In this document: piece by piece, positions 27,194-36,972 of the stretch
How the letters are laid out: each line of letters starts with the position of its first letter
Numbering within the stretch: the stretch's first letter is position 1
Origin: Nocardioides sp. Root1257
GTDB taxonomy: Bacteria; Actinomycetota; Actinomycetes; Propionibacteriales; Nocardioidaceae
Reading direction: 5' to 3'
Length of the DNA stretch: 64,000 nucleotides
Assembly (NCBI RefSeq): GCF_001425175.1
Contig: NZ_LMDV01000008.1
Span: 155,364 to 219,363, forward strand
Notes under the pieces: generated by a model
The model's database searches: none
What the model saw: the letters and a program-made list of their open reading frames with translations, nothing else
What the model was told of the DNA's origin: nothing
Position numbers and translations under genes: made by a program

Positions 27194-28948
27194 TCAGCCG
27201 ACGTACCCGATCTCGGTCGTGCCGTCCGCCAGCGGGTCCGTGGGCCGGGCCCGGGCAGAGAGGTTGACCAGGATCTGCCGGTTGGCGCCGTACAGCGGGT
27301 CCTCGGGGTCCGGCGACCCCGCCAGGTCGCGCAGGCCGTACTCGATGGTCGTGGAGCTGCCCTCGGCCGCGGGCGACCCGTCGACCGAGGCCGTGCGGAG
27401 CTGCACCAGGTTGTCGCTGGCGCCGAACGGGCTGAGGATCGCCAGCGTCGTGGTCGAGCGCCAGGAGATCGCCCGCACCGGGAGGTCGCTGTCCGGCGCC
27501 TCCGAGATGGGTCGGGCCGGGGTGGCCCACAGCACCCGGCCGTTGCGGTTGTGGGCGATCCGGCTCACCCGCAGCTCGTCGCCTCCCTTCCGGCGTACGA
27601 CGGCGACCAGCCGGGACCCGTCGCGCGAGATCACGAAGCTGCGCACCCGGGTGCCGCTGATCCCGGGGACGTTGAGGGGGTGGGTCGTGCCGTTCCTGAT
27701 CCACGAGACGGCGGCACCGTCCGCGGTCCTGTCCACCACCCACAGGCGGTCGGCGAAGTCCCACCCGGGGCGCAGCAGACTGCGGGCACCGGTCAGCACG
27801 GTGTCCGCGGTCGCGCCGTCGCTGCTGCTCACGGGCCCGACGACCAGCGACCGGCCGTCGTCGGCGACCCCGGCCGCCTGCTCGGCCGTCACGCTCACCG
27901 CAACGCTGCGCAGGCCCAGCTGGGCACTGCCGAGGGGGCCGCTCACGGGTGCGAGCGTGCCGCCGGTCCCGGAGGACAGCAGCCCGCCGCGCAGCCCGTA
28001 GAGCAGCGGGCTCGCCTGGAAGCCGGCCGGGTCGTACTGGGCGCCGCCGTCGACCCGGTAGGCACTGACGCCGCCGGGCAGGGTCACCGGGTCGTCGTTG
28101 ATCGTGACCTTGAACGCCTCGATACGCGGGTCCTGGCGCAGCGTCCACGCGAACTGCGCCATCATCAGCTCGATCGACTCGGCCGAGAGCTGGCCGGCGT
28201 CGCCCTTGAGTCCGATGGCGGCGACGCCGTCGGCTGAGATCGGGACCGACAGGTTGATGGTCAGGCCGGGCGGCACGAAGCTCTTGACGACGCGGTCCAG
28301 GCCCTCGCTCGGCCCCAGCAGCAGCGCCTGGGTCAGCGTGCTGGCGAGCTGCTTGCCACCTTGGACGTAGACGGGCTCCGGCACCAGGGTCTGCACGGTC
28401 GGGTCGAAGAAGTAGAGCGAGACCTGCTGGAAGCGGGTGGCGAACCAGGTCTCCGGGACGATGAGGGCGTCCGGTGCCGAGTCGATGCGCCACTCCCCGT
28501 CCTCGATCGCCATCGGGAAGCTGACGGTGCGCTGCGACCTCGCCAGCGGGCCCTGCCAGGCGCCCTGGGCGTCGATGTGGTCGGGCTCCGCGAGGGCGAC
28601 CGAGACCCCCGCGGCGGTCTCGGCCACCTTCGGGTAGCCGGCGTAGGTGACGGTCTCGTCCGGCGACCAGGCCGCGGCGGCGTCCTTGGTCAGGAACTCA
28701 CGGGCCGTGTTGGTCTGGATCGGCGTCGCCCGCATGGCGACGAGGAAGCCGCGCACGATGTCGGCACGGGTGTCGCCGGCCTGCGGGGGCTTGGGGTTGA
28801 AGTAGGTGCCGCCTCCGGCGGTGTCACCGCCACGGGCCTGGCTCTCGACGACCGGGCCCGAGTCGGGCATGGCGACGCAGCCGGCCAGGAGACCGGCGGT
28901 GAGCAGGGCGACGACGACGGCGACGGGGGCGCGGTGGAGGCGGCTCAC
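27194..28948 (-). CDS. lpqB: lipoprotein LpqB, MtrAB partner
   Basis: This 584-residue protein has a lipoprotein signal with lipobox LLAGC (Cys at about residue 23), a GerMN domain (about 200-310, FDPTVQTLVPEPVYVQGG and onward), and a C-terminal beta-propeller-like LpqB region to residue 584. LpqB is a membrane-anchored accessory of the MtrA-MtrB two-component system and affects MtrB signalling and cell-wall growth. The GTG start overlaps the mtrB stop (GTGA), so the two genes are translationally coupled. Confidence 0.93.
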   Translation of the reverse strand: MSRLHRAPVAVVVALLTAGLLAGCVAMPDSGPVVESQARGGDTAGGGTYFNPKPPQAGDTRADIVRGFLVAMRATPIQTNTAREFLTKDAAAAWSPDETVTYAGYPKVAETAAGVSVALAEPDHIDAQGAWQGPLARSQRTVSFPMAIEDGEWRIDSAPDALIVPETWFATRFQQVSLYFFDPTVQTLVPEPVYVQGGKQLASTLTQALLLGPSEGLDRVVKSFVPPGLTINLSVPISADGVAAIGLKGDAGQLSAESIELMMAQFAWTLRQDPRIEAFKVTINDDPVTLPGGVSAYRVDGGAQYDPAGFQASPLLYGLRGGLLSSGTGGTLAPVSGPLGSAQLGLRSVAVSVTAEQAAGVADDGRSLVVGPVSSSDGATADTVLTGARSLLRPGWDFADRLWVVDRTADGAAVSWIRNGTTHPLNVPGISGTRVRSFVISRDGSRLVAVVRRKGGDELRVSRIAHNRNGRVLWATPARPISEAPDSDLPVRAISWRSTTTLAILSPFGASDNLVQLRTASVDGSPAAEGSSTTIEYGLRDLAGSPDPEDPLYGANRQILVNLSARARPTDPLADGTTEIGYVG

Positions 28949-30576
28949 GTGACCGGCTCCGTGACGTCGGAGGGGACCAGCGGCAGCGGGCTGTGCCGGA
29001 GCACCCCGCCGGCGCGGCGGGGCAGGGTCAGCCGGAACTGGGCGCCCTCTCCCGGTCGGCCCCAGGCCTGCAGCCATCCACCGTGCAGGTGCGTGTCCTC
29101 GAGCGAGATCGACAGGCCGAGACCGGTGCCGCCGCTGGTCCGCGCGCGGGCGGGGTCGGCGCGCCAGAAGCGGTTGAACACCATCGCAGCCTCCCCCGGC
29201 GCGAGGCCGACGCCGTAGTCGCGCACCGCGATCGCGGCCGCGTGGTCGTCGCCCTCGACGAGGATCACGATGTCACCGCCGGAGCGCTCGGTGCCGGTGT
29301 GGTCGATCGCGTTGGTGACCAGGTTGCGCACGACCCGCTCCACCCGTCGTACGTCGGCCTCCGCGAGGCACGGGTGGTCCGGGGCGTGGACCACGACCTC
29401 GACGTTGCGCTGGCGCGCGAGCGCCCGGGTCGCGTCGACGATCCGGTGGGCGACGGCGACGAGGTCGATGTCGTCGAGCTCGAGGACGGCGGCACCGGCG
29501 TCGAACCTGCTGATCTCGAGCAGGTCGGCCAGGAGCGTCTCGAAGCGGTCCAGCTCGGTCTGGAGCAGCTCGGCGGCTCGCGCCGTGGTCGGGTCGAAGT
29601 CGGCGCGCGCGTCGTGGAGCACGTCGCTCGCCATCCGCACCGTCGTCAACGGGGTCCGCAGCTCGTGCGAGACGTCGGAGACGAAGCGACGCTGGACCCG
29701 GCTGAGCTCCTCCAGCTGGCGGATCTGGCGCTGGAGGTTGCTCGCCATCTGGTTGAACGACGTCGCGAGGCGGGCCAGGTCGTCCTCGCCGGAGACCCGC
29801 AGGCGCTCCTGGAGCTGGCCGGCCGCCAGTCGCTCGGCGACCCGCCGGGCCATCCGGATCGGGGTGACGACCTGGCGGGTCACCAGCCAGGTCGTGCCCG
29901 CGACCAGCACGATCAGCAGCACGGCGGCGGTGAGCAGGGCCCGGGTCACCAGGGCCATGGTCTCCTCCTGCTCGTCGAGCGGGAAGAGGTAGTAGAGCGT
30001 GTAGGTCTGGGCATCCGCAGGGAGGAGCACCTGCGAGCCGACCACGATGCCGGGGGTGGACGTGGTCACGCCGTCGTCGTCGGTGGTGCGGATCGTCGTG
30101 TACGTCCAGGCGGTGGACGCCTCGTCGTCGAAATGGTCCTCCAGCGAGGACGGGACGCTGCCCGTGTCGAGCTGGGGCGTCGAGTTGACCCCGCCGTCGG
30201 CGATCCGGCCGTTGCCCCCCGTCGGGCCCGCGAGCACGACGGAGAAGCCACGGGTCTCACCCGTCTGGACGATCGGGTCGACCAGGTCGAGCTTCTGGCT
30301 CGCGACGTCGGCATCGGTGCCCGAGGCGGCCTCGAGGCGGTCGCGGGCCTCGGCCGTCTCGTCGTTCGACTCGGCCACGACGGCGGCGACCCGGTGGTCG
30401 AGCAGGCCGTCCTGCACCTGTTGGAGCAGGTACCAGCCGACGACCGTGATGACCGCGACCGAGAGCAGCACCGTGCTCACCACGACCCGCGCCTGGATGG
30501 ATCGGCGCCAGAAGGTCAGGGCACGGCGTACCGGCTCAGGGAGCCAGTGCGACCCGCGAGGGCGCAGGTGCAGCAT
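28945..30576 (-). CDS. mtrB: sensor histidine kinase MtrB
   Basis: This 543-residue membrane kinase has two transmembrane segments (about residues 30-50 and 212-232) around an extracellular sensor domain, a HAMP domain (233-285), the dimerisation helix with phosphoacceptor His304 in DVSHELRTPL, and an ATPase domain with the N-box RNLVTNAIDHT and the G-boxes RDYGVGLAPGE and GGTGLGLSI. Together with MtrA it controls cell division and wall remodelling genes in actinobacteria. The start lies nine bases past the mtrA stop and the stop overlaps lpqB. Confidence 0.94.
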   Translation of the reverse strand: MLHLRPRGSHWLPEPVRRALTFWRRSIQARVVVSTVLLSVAVITVVGWYLLQQVQDGLLDHRVAAVVAESNDETAEARDRLEAASGTDADVASQKLDLVDPIVQTGETRGFSVVLAGPTGGNGRIADGGVNSTPQLDTGSVPSSLEDHFDDEASTAWTYTTIRTTDDDGVTTSTPGIVVGSQVLLPADAQTYTLYYLFPLDEQEETMALVTRALLTAAVLLIVLVAGTTWLVTRQVVTPIRMARRVAERLAAGQLQERLRVSGEDDLARLATSFNQMASNLQRQIRQLEELSRVQRRFVSDVSHELRTPLTTVRMASDVLHDARADFDPTTARAAELLQTELDRFETLLADLLEISRFDAGAAVLELDDIDLVAVAHRIVDATRALARQRNVEVVVHAPDHPCLAEADVRRVERVVRNLVTNAIDHTGTERSGGDIVILVEGDDHAAAIAVRDYGVGLAPGEAAMVFNRFWRADPARARTSGGTGLGLSISLEDTHLHGGWLQAWGRPGEGAQFRLTLPRRAGGVLRHSPLPLVPSDVTEPVT

Positions 30577-30585
30577 GGGCGGACC

Positions 30586-31320
30586 TCACGCCGTCCCGGC
30601 CTTGTAACCGACGCCCCGGACGGTGACGACGATCTCGGGGCTCTCGGGGTCGTGCTCGACCTTGGAGCGGAGCCGCTGCACGTGCACGTTGACCAGGCGG
30701 GTGTCGGCGGCGTGCCGGTAGCCCCAGACCTGCTCGAGGAGCACCTCGCGGGTGAACACCTGCCACGGCTTGCGGGCGAGGCAGACGAGCAGGTCGAACT
30801 CGAGCGGCGTCAGGCTGATCGGGACACCGGCGCGCGCGACCGCGTGGCCGGCGACGTCGATGGTGAGGTCGCCGATCAGGAGGTTCTCCTGCGCCGGTGT
30901 GTCGAAGCGCCGGATCCGGGCCCGGATCCGGGCCACCAGCTCCTTGGGCTTGAACGGCTTCACGACGTAGTCGTCGGCGCCGGACTCGAGCCCGACGACG
31001 ACGTCGACGGTGTCGCCCTTGGCCGTGAGCATCACGATCGGCACCCCGGACTCGGCGCGGATCTCCTTGCAGACGTCGATGCCGTCCTTGCCGGGCAGCA
31101 TCAGGTCGAGCAGCACCAGGTCGGGTCGGTAGGCGCGGAACGCCTCGACCGCCTCGTCACCCCGGGTGACCATGCGGCTCTCGAAGCCCTCCTGGCGGAG
31201 CACGATCGTCAGCATCTCCGCCAGCGACGCGTCGTCGTCGACGACCAGGATCCGACCCTTGGTCGCCTGGTCGCTGACGGCGCCCGACGAGGCGCCCACG
31301 GGCTCGGTCATGTCATCCAT
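30586..31320 (-). CDS. mtrA: response regulator MtrA
   Basis: The 244-residue OmpR-family regulator has a receiver domain with VVDDD, phosphoacceptor Asp72 in LLDLMLPGKDG and the MLTAKGD and VVKPFKPKEL motifs, then a winged-helix DNA-binding domain (about 145-243, ISLTPLEFDLLVCLARKP and LVNVHVQRLRSKVE). The start could be ATG 31320 or the Met three codons later (31311). MtrA controls cell-wall and division genes, with MtrB as kinase. The gene begins ten bases after a very strong hairpin, so its expression may depend on read-through from ahcY. Confidence 0.94.
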   Translation of the reverse strand: MDDMTEPVGASSGAVSDQATKGRILVVDDDASLAEMLTIVLRQEGFESRMVTRGDEAVEAFRAYRPDLVLLDLMLPGKDGIDVCKEIRAESGVPIVMLTAKGDTVDVVVGLESGADDYVVKPFKPKELVARIRARIRRFDTPAQENLLIGDLTIDVAGHAVARAGVPISLTPLEFDLLVCLARKPWQVFTREVLLEQVWGYRHAADTRLVNVHVQRLRSKVEHDPESPEIVVTVRGVGYKAGTA

Positions 31321-31330
31321 AGTGCCTCAA

Positions 31331-31368
31331 CGCACCAGCCCGAGCCGGTGAAGGCTCGGGCTGGTGCG
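31331..31368 (-). terminator. perfect 16-bp hairpin between ahcY and mtrA
   Basis: The arms CGCACCAGCCCGAGCC (31331-31346) and GGCTCGGGCTGGTGCG (31353-31368) pair perfectly with a six-base loop. The hairpin starts 17 bases after the ahcY stop and ends ten bases before the mtrA start codon on the same strand. No T-run follows. It is a terminator for ahcY or an attenuator for mtrA; the sequence alone cannot tell. Confidence 0.75.
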
Positions 31369-31385
31369 TCGGGTCGCGACTGCGA

Positions 31386-32813
<1,428 letters not shown>

Positions 32814-32857
32814 TGCTGCTCCTGGGGGTCCGAAACGTGCGTCTGCCTGGACTTCCG

Positions 32858-32885
32858 AGATTAGAACGCGTCGCACCGAGACGAA
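32858..32885 (-). promoter_or_regulatory. candidate ahcY promoter
   Basis: On the minus strand, TTCGTC (32880-32885) and TAATCT (32858-32863) are separated by 16 bases and lie about 45 bases before the ahcY start. The -10 matches the TAnnnT form well; the -35 matches TTGACA weakly. I saw no SAH riboswitch-like sequence in the short leader. Confidence 0.4.
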
Positions 32886-33087
32886 GAATCCTCAGCACCC
32901 CCGGCTGGAAGAAGCCGGCCGACCCGCGATGAGCTCAGCGCCGCGGTCAGTGGTGGTTGCTGCTGGTGACGCGACTACCGGGAGACGTGGTCACCGTGGG
33001 CGGTGGTTGCGGGGGCGATTTCCAGTGCCTGGTCGGGTTGCGGGTTGGCTCGGGTCGACCGTGGTGGCCCGGGTGGCATGAGGATGG

Positions 33088-33110
33088 CCCCGCCAGCGAT
33101 GCCGGCGGGG
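33088..33110 (-). terminator. hairpin after the DUF222/HNH gene
   Basis: The arms CCCCGCCAGC (33088-33097) and GCCGGCGGGG (33101-33110) pair with one mismatch around a three-base loop, six bases past the stop of the HNH gene on the minus strand. It is a probable intrinsic terminator. Confidence 0.6.
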
Positions 33111-33116
33111 TGGGGG

Positions 33117-34355
33117 TCAGCGGGTTCGTCGTCGGTGTTCGGTGGTGAAGTCGGTGAGGTCGACGGGGTGGACCCGGCCCTTGGGGCTGGTCCACACGAA
33201 GCCGGTGCGGGAGGTGCGGTGGTAGGTCCAGGTGCTGAAGGTCTTGACACGGTGGTGGAAGCGGCACAATGGCGCGAGGTTCCAGCTCGTGGTCTTCCCG
33301 CCCTGGCTGTAGGCGGTGATGTGGTCGAGGTCGCAGCCCCGGGCGTCCTTGTTGCAGTGCGGGAACACACAGGTCGGAGTCAGCAGGATCGCCTGCTCCC
33401 GCTGCCGCTGCGTGGGCGTGTACCGGTCGACGGTGATCTCCTCGGAGAGGTCGAGGACGGGCCGGACGCTGACCCGGCTGCCGGCCTGGGTGCACCACTC
33501 GACCAGCTGGTCGATGGTGGCGTACGGGACGTGGCCGCCCTCCAGACTCACGATGCCGTGGGCCTCGTCGGGCTGGTGGTGGGCGTAGATGACGACCTCG
33601 CGCGGCACAGCGGCATCGCCACCGAGCTGTCCGGCGGCCATGGCGCGGCGGACATCCAGGTCGAGCTCCGGGTGCTCGGTCAGCAGGGCGTGGGCGCCGG
33701 CCTTGATCTGTGCGTCGAGGGCCAACGCGTCGGTGTACTCCAGGAGCCCGGTGATCGGCACGAGGCCCCGGTTGAGACGGGCGTCGGTCAACGCGATGTC
33801 GAGGTGAGCCTGGCGTTCGCCCTCGGCGTGCTCGGGGTCGGCCACGGCGGCGGCGGTCTCGACCTCCGACTCGACCTTCGCCCACGAGCACGACGCCAGC
33901 ACCGGTGCCAACTGCCGGTCGACGGAGGCCGCCGCGGTGGGGTTGAGGCGGTGGGTGCGGTCGGTGACCCGGCGGACCTTCCACACCGGGATCTCACCGG
34001 CCATGGTCTTCGCCCAGATCTGCGGGAGCCGGTACTTGGCCTCGAGGGCGGCGCCGAGGAAGTTGCGGCCCTGGTAGGCGGACATGCCCACGGCGGCGGC
34101 GAACTCCGCGACCGCGAACTCCGACATCCCGGGCGCGCCCTCGCCGGCCAGGGTGATGGGCTGGTCGCCGAACATGACCAGGTCGCCGAGCTCGTCGACC
34201 ACCGCGTCCTCGACCGGCGCGGGGTGGGCCTCGGCCCACGCGGCGGCGAGCTCGAACCGGGCGGCCTCGGCCATCCGCGCGACCTGGGTCTGCTCGGTCG
34301 CACGCGCCAGTAGATCCCGCAGCTGCGGGTCCTGGGTGGGGGTGCGTCGAGCCAT
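33117..34355 (-). CDS. DUF222 / HNH endonuclease (13E12 type)
   Basis: This 412-residue protein has a DUF222 domain (about residues 20-320) and a C-terminal HNH nuclease domain with the zinc and catalytic pattern CVFPHCNKDARGCDLDHI, then NLAPLCRFHHRVK. This is the actinobacterial 13E12-repeat family, often present in many copies per genome and linked to mobile introns or repeats. The ATG at 34355 has AGGA eight bases upstream. A LexA-like box lies 18 bases before the start, so DNA damage control is likely. The natural DNA target is unknown. Confidence 0.88.
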   Translation of the reverse strand: MARRTPTQDPQLRDLLARATEQTQVARMAEAARFELAAAWAEAHPAPVEDAVVDELGDLVMFGDQPITLAGEGAPGMSEFAVAEFAAAVGMSAYQGRNFLGAALEAKYRLPQIWAKTMAGEIPVWKVRRVTDRTHRLNPTAAASVDRQLAPVLASCSWAKVESEVETAAAVADPEHAEGERQAHLDIALTDARLNRGLVPITGLLEYTDALALDAQIKAGAHALLTEHPELDLDVRRAMAAGQLGGDAAVPREVVIYAHHQPDEAHGIVSLEGGHVPYATIDQLVEWCTQAGSRVSVRPVLDLSEEITVDRYTPTQRQREQAILLTPTCVFPHCNKDARGCDLDHITAYSQGGKTTSWNLAPLCRFHHRVKTFSTWTYHRTSRTGFVWTSPKGRVHPVDLTDFTTEHRRRTR

Positions 34356-34373
34356 GCTCGATCCTACCATGAT

Positions 34374-34389
34374 TCGAACGTGTGTTCTA
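34374..34389 (-). promoter_or_regulatory. LexA (SOS) box-like operator of the HNH gene
   Basis: On the minus strand the sequence reads TAGAACACACGTTCGA, one mismatch from the actinobacterial LexA consensus TCGAAC-N4-GTTCGA. It lies 18 bases before the start of the DUF222/HNH gene, where LexA would block transcription. A second, imperfect element (TCGAA and TTCGA half-sites at 34408-34421) is 19 bases further upstream. Confidence 0.7.
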
Positions 34390-34523
34390 GTCATTCGTGA
34401 GGTTGGTTCGAACTATTTCGAGCAGACCCGCAGCCCGGCAAGCGAGCGCAACCCACCGCCGACGTCACCGGCGTAGCCAGCCTGTCGGCGCCCCCAGGCA
34501 ACAGGGAGTCCCCGAGACCAACC

Positions 34524-35555
34524 TCAGGCCGACATCCGCCGCAGCAGCCAGAAGGTGATGGCGAGGAGGGCGGCGGAGAGGGCGAGGAGCCAGCCCAGCT
34601 CGATCCACTGGAAGGTCCAGTAGCGGTGGTCGGGCTGGTAGCTGATGACCTGCGTGTACCCGTGCTGGCTGAGCCACTCGATCGGGTCCGGGGGAGCGTC
34701 GCTGCCGGGCCCGGCCTGGGCGTGGAACCCGTCGCCGTCCATCTGGACGCCCAGGGCTGCCAGCTGGGAGTTGATGTCCGAGTCGCTCACCCGCACTCCG
34801 CCTGAGGTCCACCACTGGCCGGTCACGACGTCGTGCGGGTCGGGCTCGCCCTTCGTGGTGGTCAGCGGCGTGAGGTAGTGGAGCCGGAACCTCGACGCGG
34901 CGAACGCCAGCCCGAACCAGAGGGCGAAGACCGAGCCGAGGGCGGGGACGGTACGTCGCCACAGCAGGCCTGCGAGCACGCCGCCGGTGAAGGCGAGCAG
35001 TGCCCAGCCCGCGACCGCGGGACCGGCCGTGGGGAAGAGCGAGCCCTCGAGCCGGCGCGCGATGCCGGCGTCGGCCAGCGGCTGGGCGCGCCAGGTCTCC
35101 AGTGCGCCGATCCCGACCATGAGCGCGACGACGCCGACGGCGCCGGGGACGATGAGCGCGATCGCCAGGCGCATCCTGCCGATCCCCTGGGTCCAGGCGT
35201 AGCGGAAGGTGCCGGTCTCGAGCTCGCGGCCGAACAGCGGCGCACCGGCGAAGACCCCGATGACGCCGGGCAGCAGCAGCAGGAACGGCCCGAGGAAGCC
35301 GGTGTTGCCGTACTTGTCGACGAAGCCCATCCACTGGATCTGGCAGGCCGAGGACGACACCGGTGGCTGGCACTGGTCGACGTCGGCGTACGCCGAGCGC
35401 AGCTGGTTCCCGGTCACCAGGAGGTAGACCGACAGTGCGGCGAGGAGCAGCAGGGTGCCGACCAGGACGGAGCGGTAGCGGCGCCACGCGACCCAGGCCA
35501 GACGGGTCCAGGGGACGGGGTGGACCAGGGTGGGAGGTGCGGCGAGGACGGTCAT
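34524..35555 (-). CDS. ABC-2 type transporter permease
   Basis: The 343-residue membrane protein has six likely transmembrane segments (near residues 30-50, 88-105, 125-150, 180-200, 205-225 and 318-337) with a large extracellular loop of about 90 residues before the last one. A Cys pair (QCQPPVSSSAC) lies in the first loop. Its ATG overlaps the stop of the ATPase gene, so it is the membrane partner of that ATPase. The GntR-ATPase-permease order is typical of YtrA-regulated exporters induced by envelope stress or antibiotics; the substrate is unknown. Confidence 0.82.
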   Translation of the reverse strand: MTVLAAPPTLVHPVPWTRLAWVAWRRYRSVLVGTLLLLAALSVYLLVTGNQLRSAYADVDQCQPPVSSSACQIQWMGFVDKYGNTGFLGPFLLLLPGVIGVFAGAPLFGRELETGTFRYAWTQGIGRMRLAIALIVPGAVGVVALMVGIGALETWRAQPLADAGIARRLEGSLFPTAGPAVAGWALLAFTGGVLAGLLWRRTVPALGSVFALWFGLAFAASRFRLHYLTPLTTTKGEPDPHDVVTGQWWTSGGVRVSDSDINSQLAALGVQMDGDGFHAQAGPGSDAPPDPIEWLSQHGYTQVISYQPDHRYWTFQWIELGWLLALSAALLAITFWLLRRMSA

Positions 35556-36442
35556 GATGCTGCTCCTGTCAGGGCGGGAGCGGCCGGCTGCGAGCCCGCT
35601 CTCAGGTAGGCCATGGCGAGCTCCTCGATGCCGACGGTGCGGGCGTCGCAGCCGTCCGGCAGCGGTACGCCGGGGGCGTGCAGCCGGACCAGCCGGCCGC
35701 CCAGCGCGGCAGCGTCGCCGGAGTCGACGACGTCCCAGGGAGTCGACGCCGGCTCGCGCCCCGGCTGGGTGATGACGACGCGGTGCTGCGCGAGGAGGTC
35801 CTCGACGGAGCCGTCGATGCGCACCCGTCCCTGGGCGATGAGCACCAGGTGGTCGGCCACCCGCTCGAGCTCGGAGAGCAGGTGGGACGACAGCAGCACC
35901 GAGACGCCGTCGTCCGCCATCGCGGTCATCACGGTGGACATGAAGTCGTGCCGGGCGAGCGGGTCGAGGGAGGCCGTCGGCTCGTCGAGGACCAGCAGTC
36001 GTGGGTGCCGTCCCAGCGCCAGGGTCAGCGCGAGCTGGGCCCGCTGGCCGCCGGAGAGGCTGCCCGACTTCTGCTTCGGGTCGATCGCGAGGTCGCCGAG
36101 ACGGCGGTGCGCGTAGGCCTCGTCGAAGTGCTGGTTGAGGTGCTGGGTCAGCCGGATCATGTCGGCGACCGAGAGGCTCTTGTAGAGCGGCATGTCCTGG
36201 GCGACGAAGCCGGTGCCGGCCAGCGCCTCGATCGACCCCGCCCGCAGGCCGTCGAGCACCGTGACCTCGCCGGCCGAGGGAGCGGTCAGCCCCATCACCA
36301 GGTTGAGCAGGGTGCTCTTGCCGGCGCCGTTCGGGCCGACCAGCGCCACCAGGTGGCCCTCGGGTACGGCGAGGGTGCAGTCACGCAGCGCCCAGGTGGC
36401 GCCGTAGCGGCGACCCAGGTCCGTGGTCTCGATGATGTTCAT
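35552..36442 (-). CDS. ABC transporter ATP-binding protein
   Basis: The 296-residue ATPase has Walker A GPNGAGKST (about residues 36-44), Q-loop FVAQDMPLYKSL, signature LSGGQRAQLALTLALG, Walker B LLVLDEPTASLDP and the H-loop SSHLLSELERV. The C-terminal 70 residues are accessory. It is the middle gene of a GntR-ATPase-permease operon in which each start overlaps the preceding stop (ATGA on both sides). It likely powers export through the permease encoded next. Confidence 0.88.
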   Translation of the reverse strand: MNIIETTDLGRRYGATWALRDCTLAVPEGHLVALVGPNGAGKSTLLNLVMGLTAPSAGEVTVLDGLRAGSIEALAGTGFVAQDMPLYKSLSVADMIRLTQHLNQHFDEAYAHRRLGDLAIDPKQKSGSLSGGQRAQLALTLALGRHPRLLVLDEPTASLDPLARHDFMSTVMTAMADDGVSVLLSSHLLSELERVADHLVLIAQGRVRIDGSVEDLLAQHRVVITQPGREPASTPWDVVDSGDAAALGGRLVRLHAPGVPLPDGCDARTVGIEELAMAYLRAGSQPAAPALTGAAS

Positions 36443-36900
36443 GCGACGCCTCCGCGACGCCGTTCAGAAAAATCCCGCTCGGGGACATCCCGCAACGTGC
36501 TCACGACCAGCGCGACGACGCCGTCCTCGTCGAGTCCGGCCGCGTCCGCCTCGGCCAGCCACCGGCGCAGCGACCGGCGCAGCCCGGCGAGCTCGGGCAG
36601 CGTCACCGGGTCCAGCGACGACTCGACGAACGTGCCCGTGCCGGGGCGTCCGGACGCGAGCCCCTTGTGCTCGAGCTCGCGGTAGGCCTTGAGGACGGTG
36701 TTCGGGTTGATGGCGAGGCCGGCGACGACCTCGCGCACCTTGGGGAGCTGGTCGCCGGGCTGGAGGAACCCGAGCCGCAGCGCCTGCTCGACCTGCTGGA
36801 CGAGCTGCAGGTAGGTCGGCACGCCCGAGGTGGGGTCGAGCCGGAACTCGATGCGCGACGTCTGCTCGGCCGCATCCTTTCCTGCTTTATCTACTGTCAT
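36439..36900 (-). CDS. GntR-family (YtrA-type) transcriptional regulator
   Basis: This 153-residue regulator has an N-terminal winged-helix domain (about residues 18-85: GVPTYLQLVQQVEQALRLGF, REVVAGLAINPNTVLKAYREL and GTGTFV) and a short helical C-terminal part, the size of the YtrA subfamily that controls adjacent ABC transporter genes. The ATG at 36900 is preferred because a promoter-like pair places the transcript start at about that codon, giving a leaderless message; an ATG at 36915 is the alternative. The stop overlaps the ATPase start. It probably represses its own operon. Confidence 0.85.
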   Translation of the reverse strand: MTVDKAGKDAAEQTSRIEFRLDPTSGVPTYLQLVQQVEQALRLGFLQPGDQLPKVREVVAGLAINPNTVLKAYRELEHKGLASGRPGTGTFVESSLDPVTLPELAGLRRSLRRWLAEADAAGLDEDGVVALVVSTLRDVPERDFSERRRGGVA

Positions 36901-36906
36901 AGTTAA

Positions 36907-36934
36907 AGAGTACATGCGGACGGCCCGTCGTCAA
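36907..36934 (-). promoter_or_regulatory. candidate promoter of the GntR-ABC operon
   Basis: On the minus strand TTGACG (36929-36934) and TACTCT (36907-36912) are separated by 16 bases. The expected start of transcription falls at or near the ATG at 36900, consistent with a leaderless message. The AT-rich stretch between the -10 and the coding start is the likely operator of the YtrA-type repressor. Confidence 0.5.
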
Positions 36935-36972
36935 GGGTCGTGACGGTCGCCACGCTGGGTCGTTGAGGGTGC

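Larger units (their letters stand above)
32814..33116. other. 303-base intergenic region between ahcY and the HNH gene
   Basis: This gap holds the candidate ahcY promoter, a small inverted repeat (CCGGCT/AGCCGG, 32901-32906 with 32913-32918) and the hairpin after the HNH gene. Between 32930 and 33085 there is only G- and T-rich sequence on the plus strand without a supported gene. Confidence 0.5.

Noticed and set aside
32814..32860. Possible SAH riboswitch before ahcY.
   Set aside because: The leader is only about 45 bases and shows no riboswitch-like pairing, so a simple promoter is preferred.
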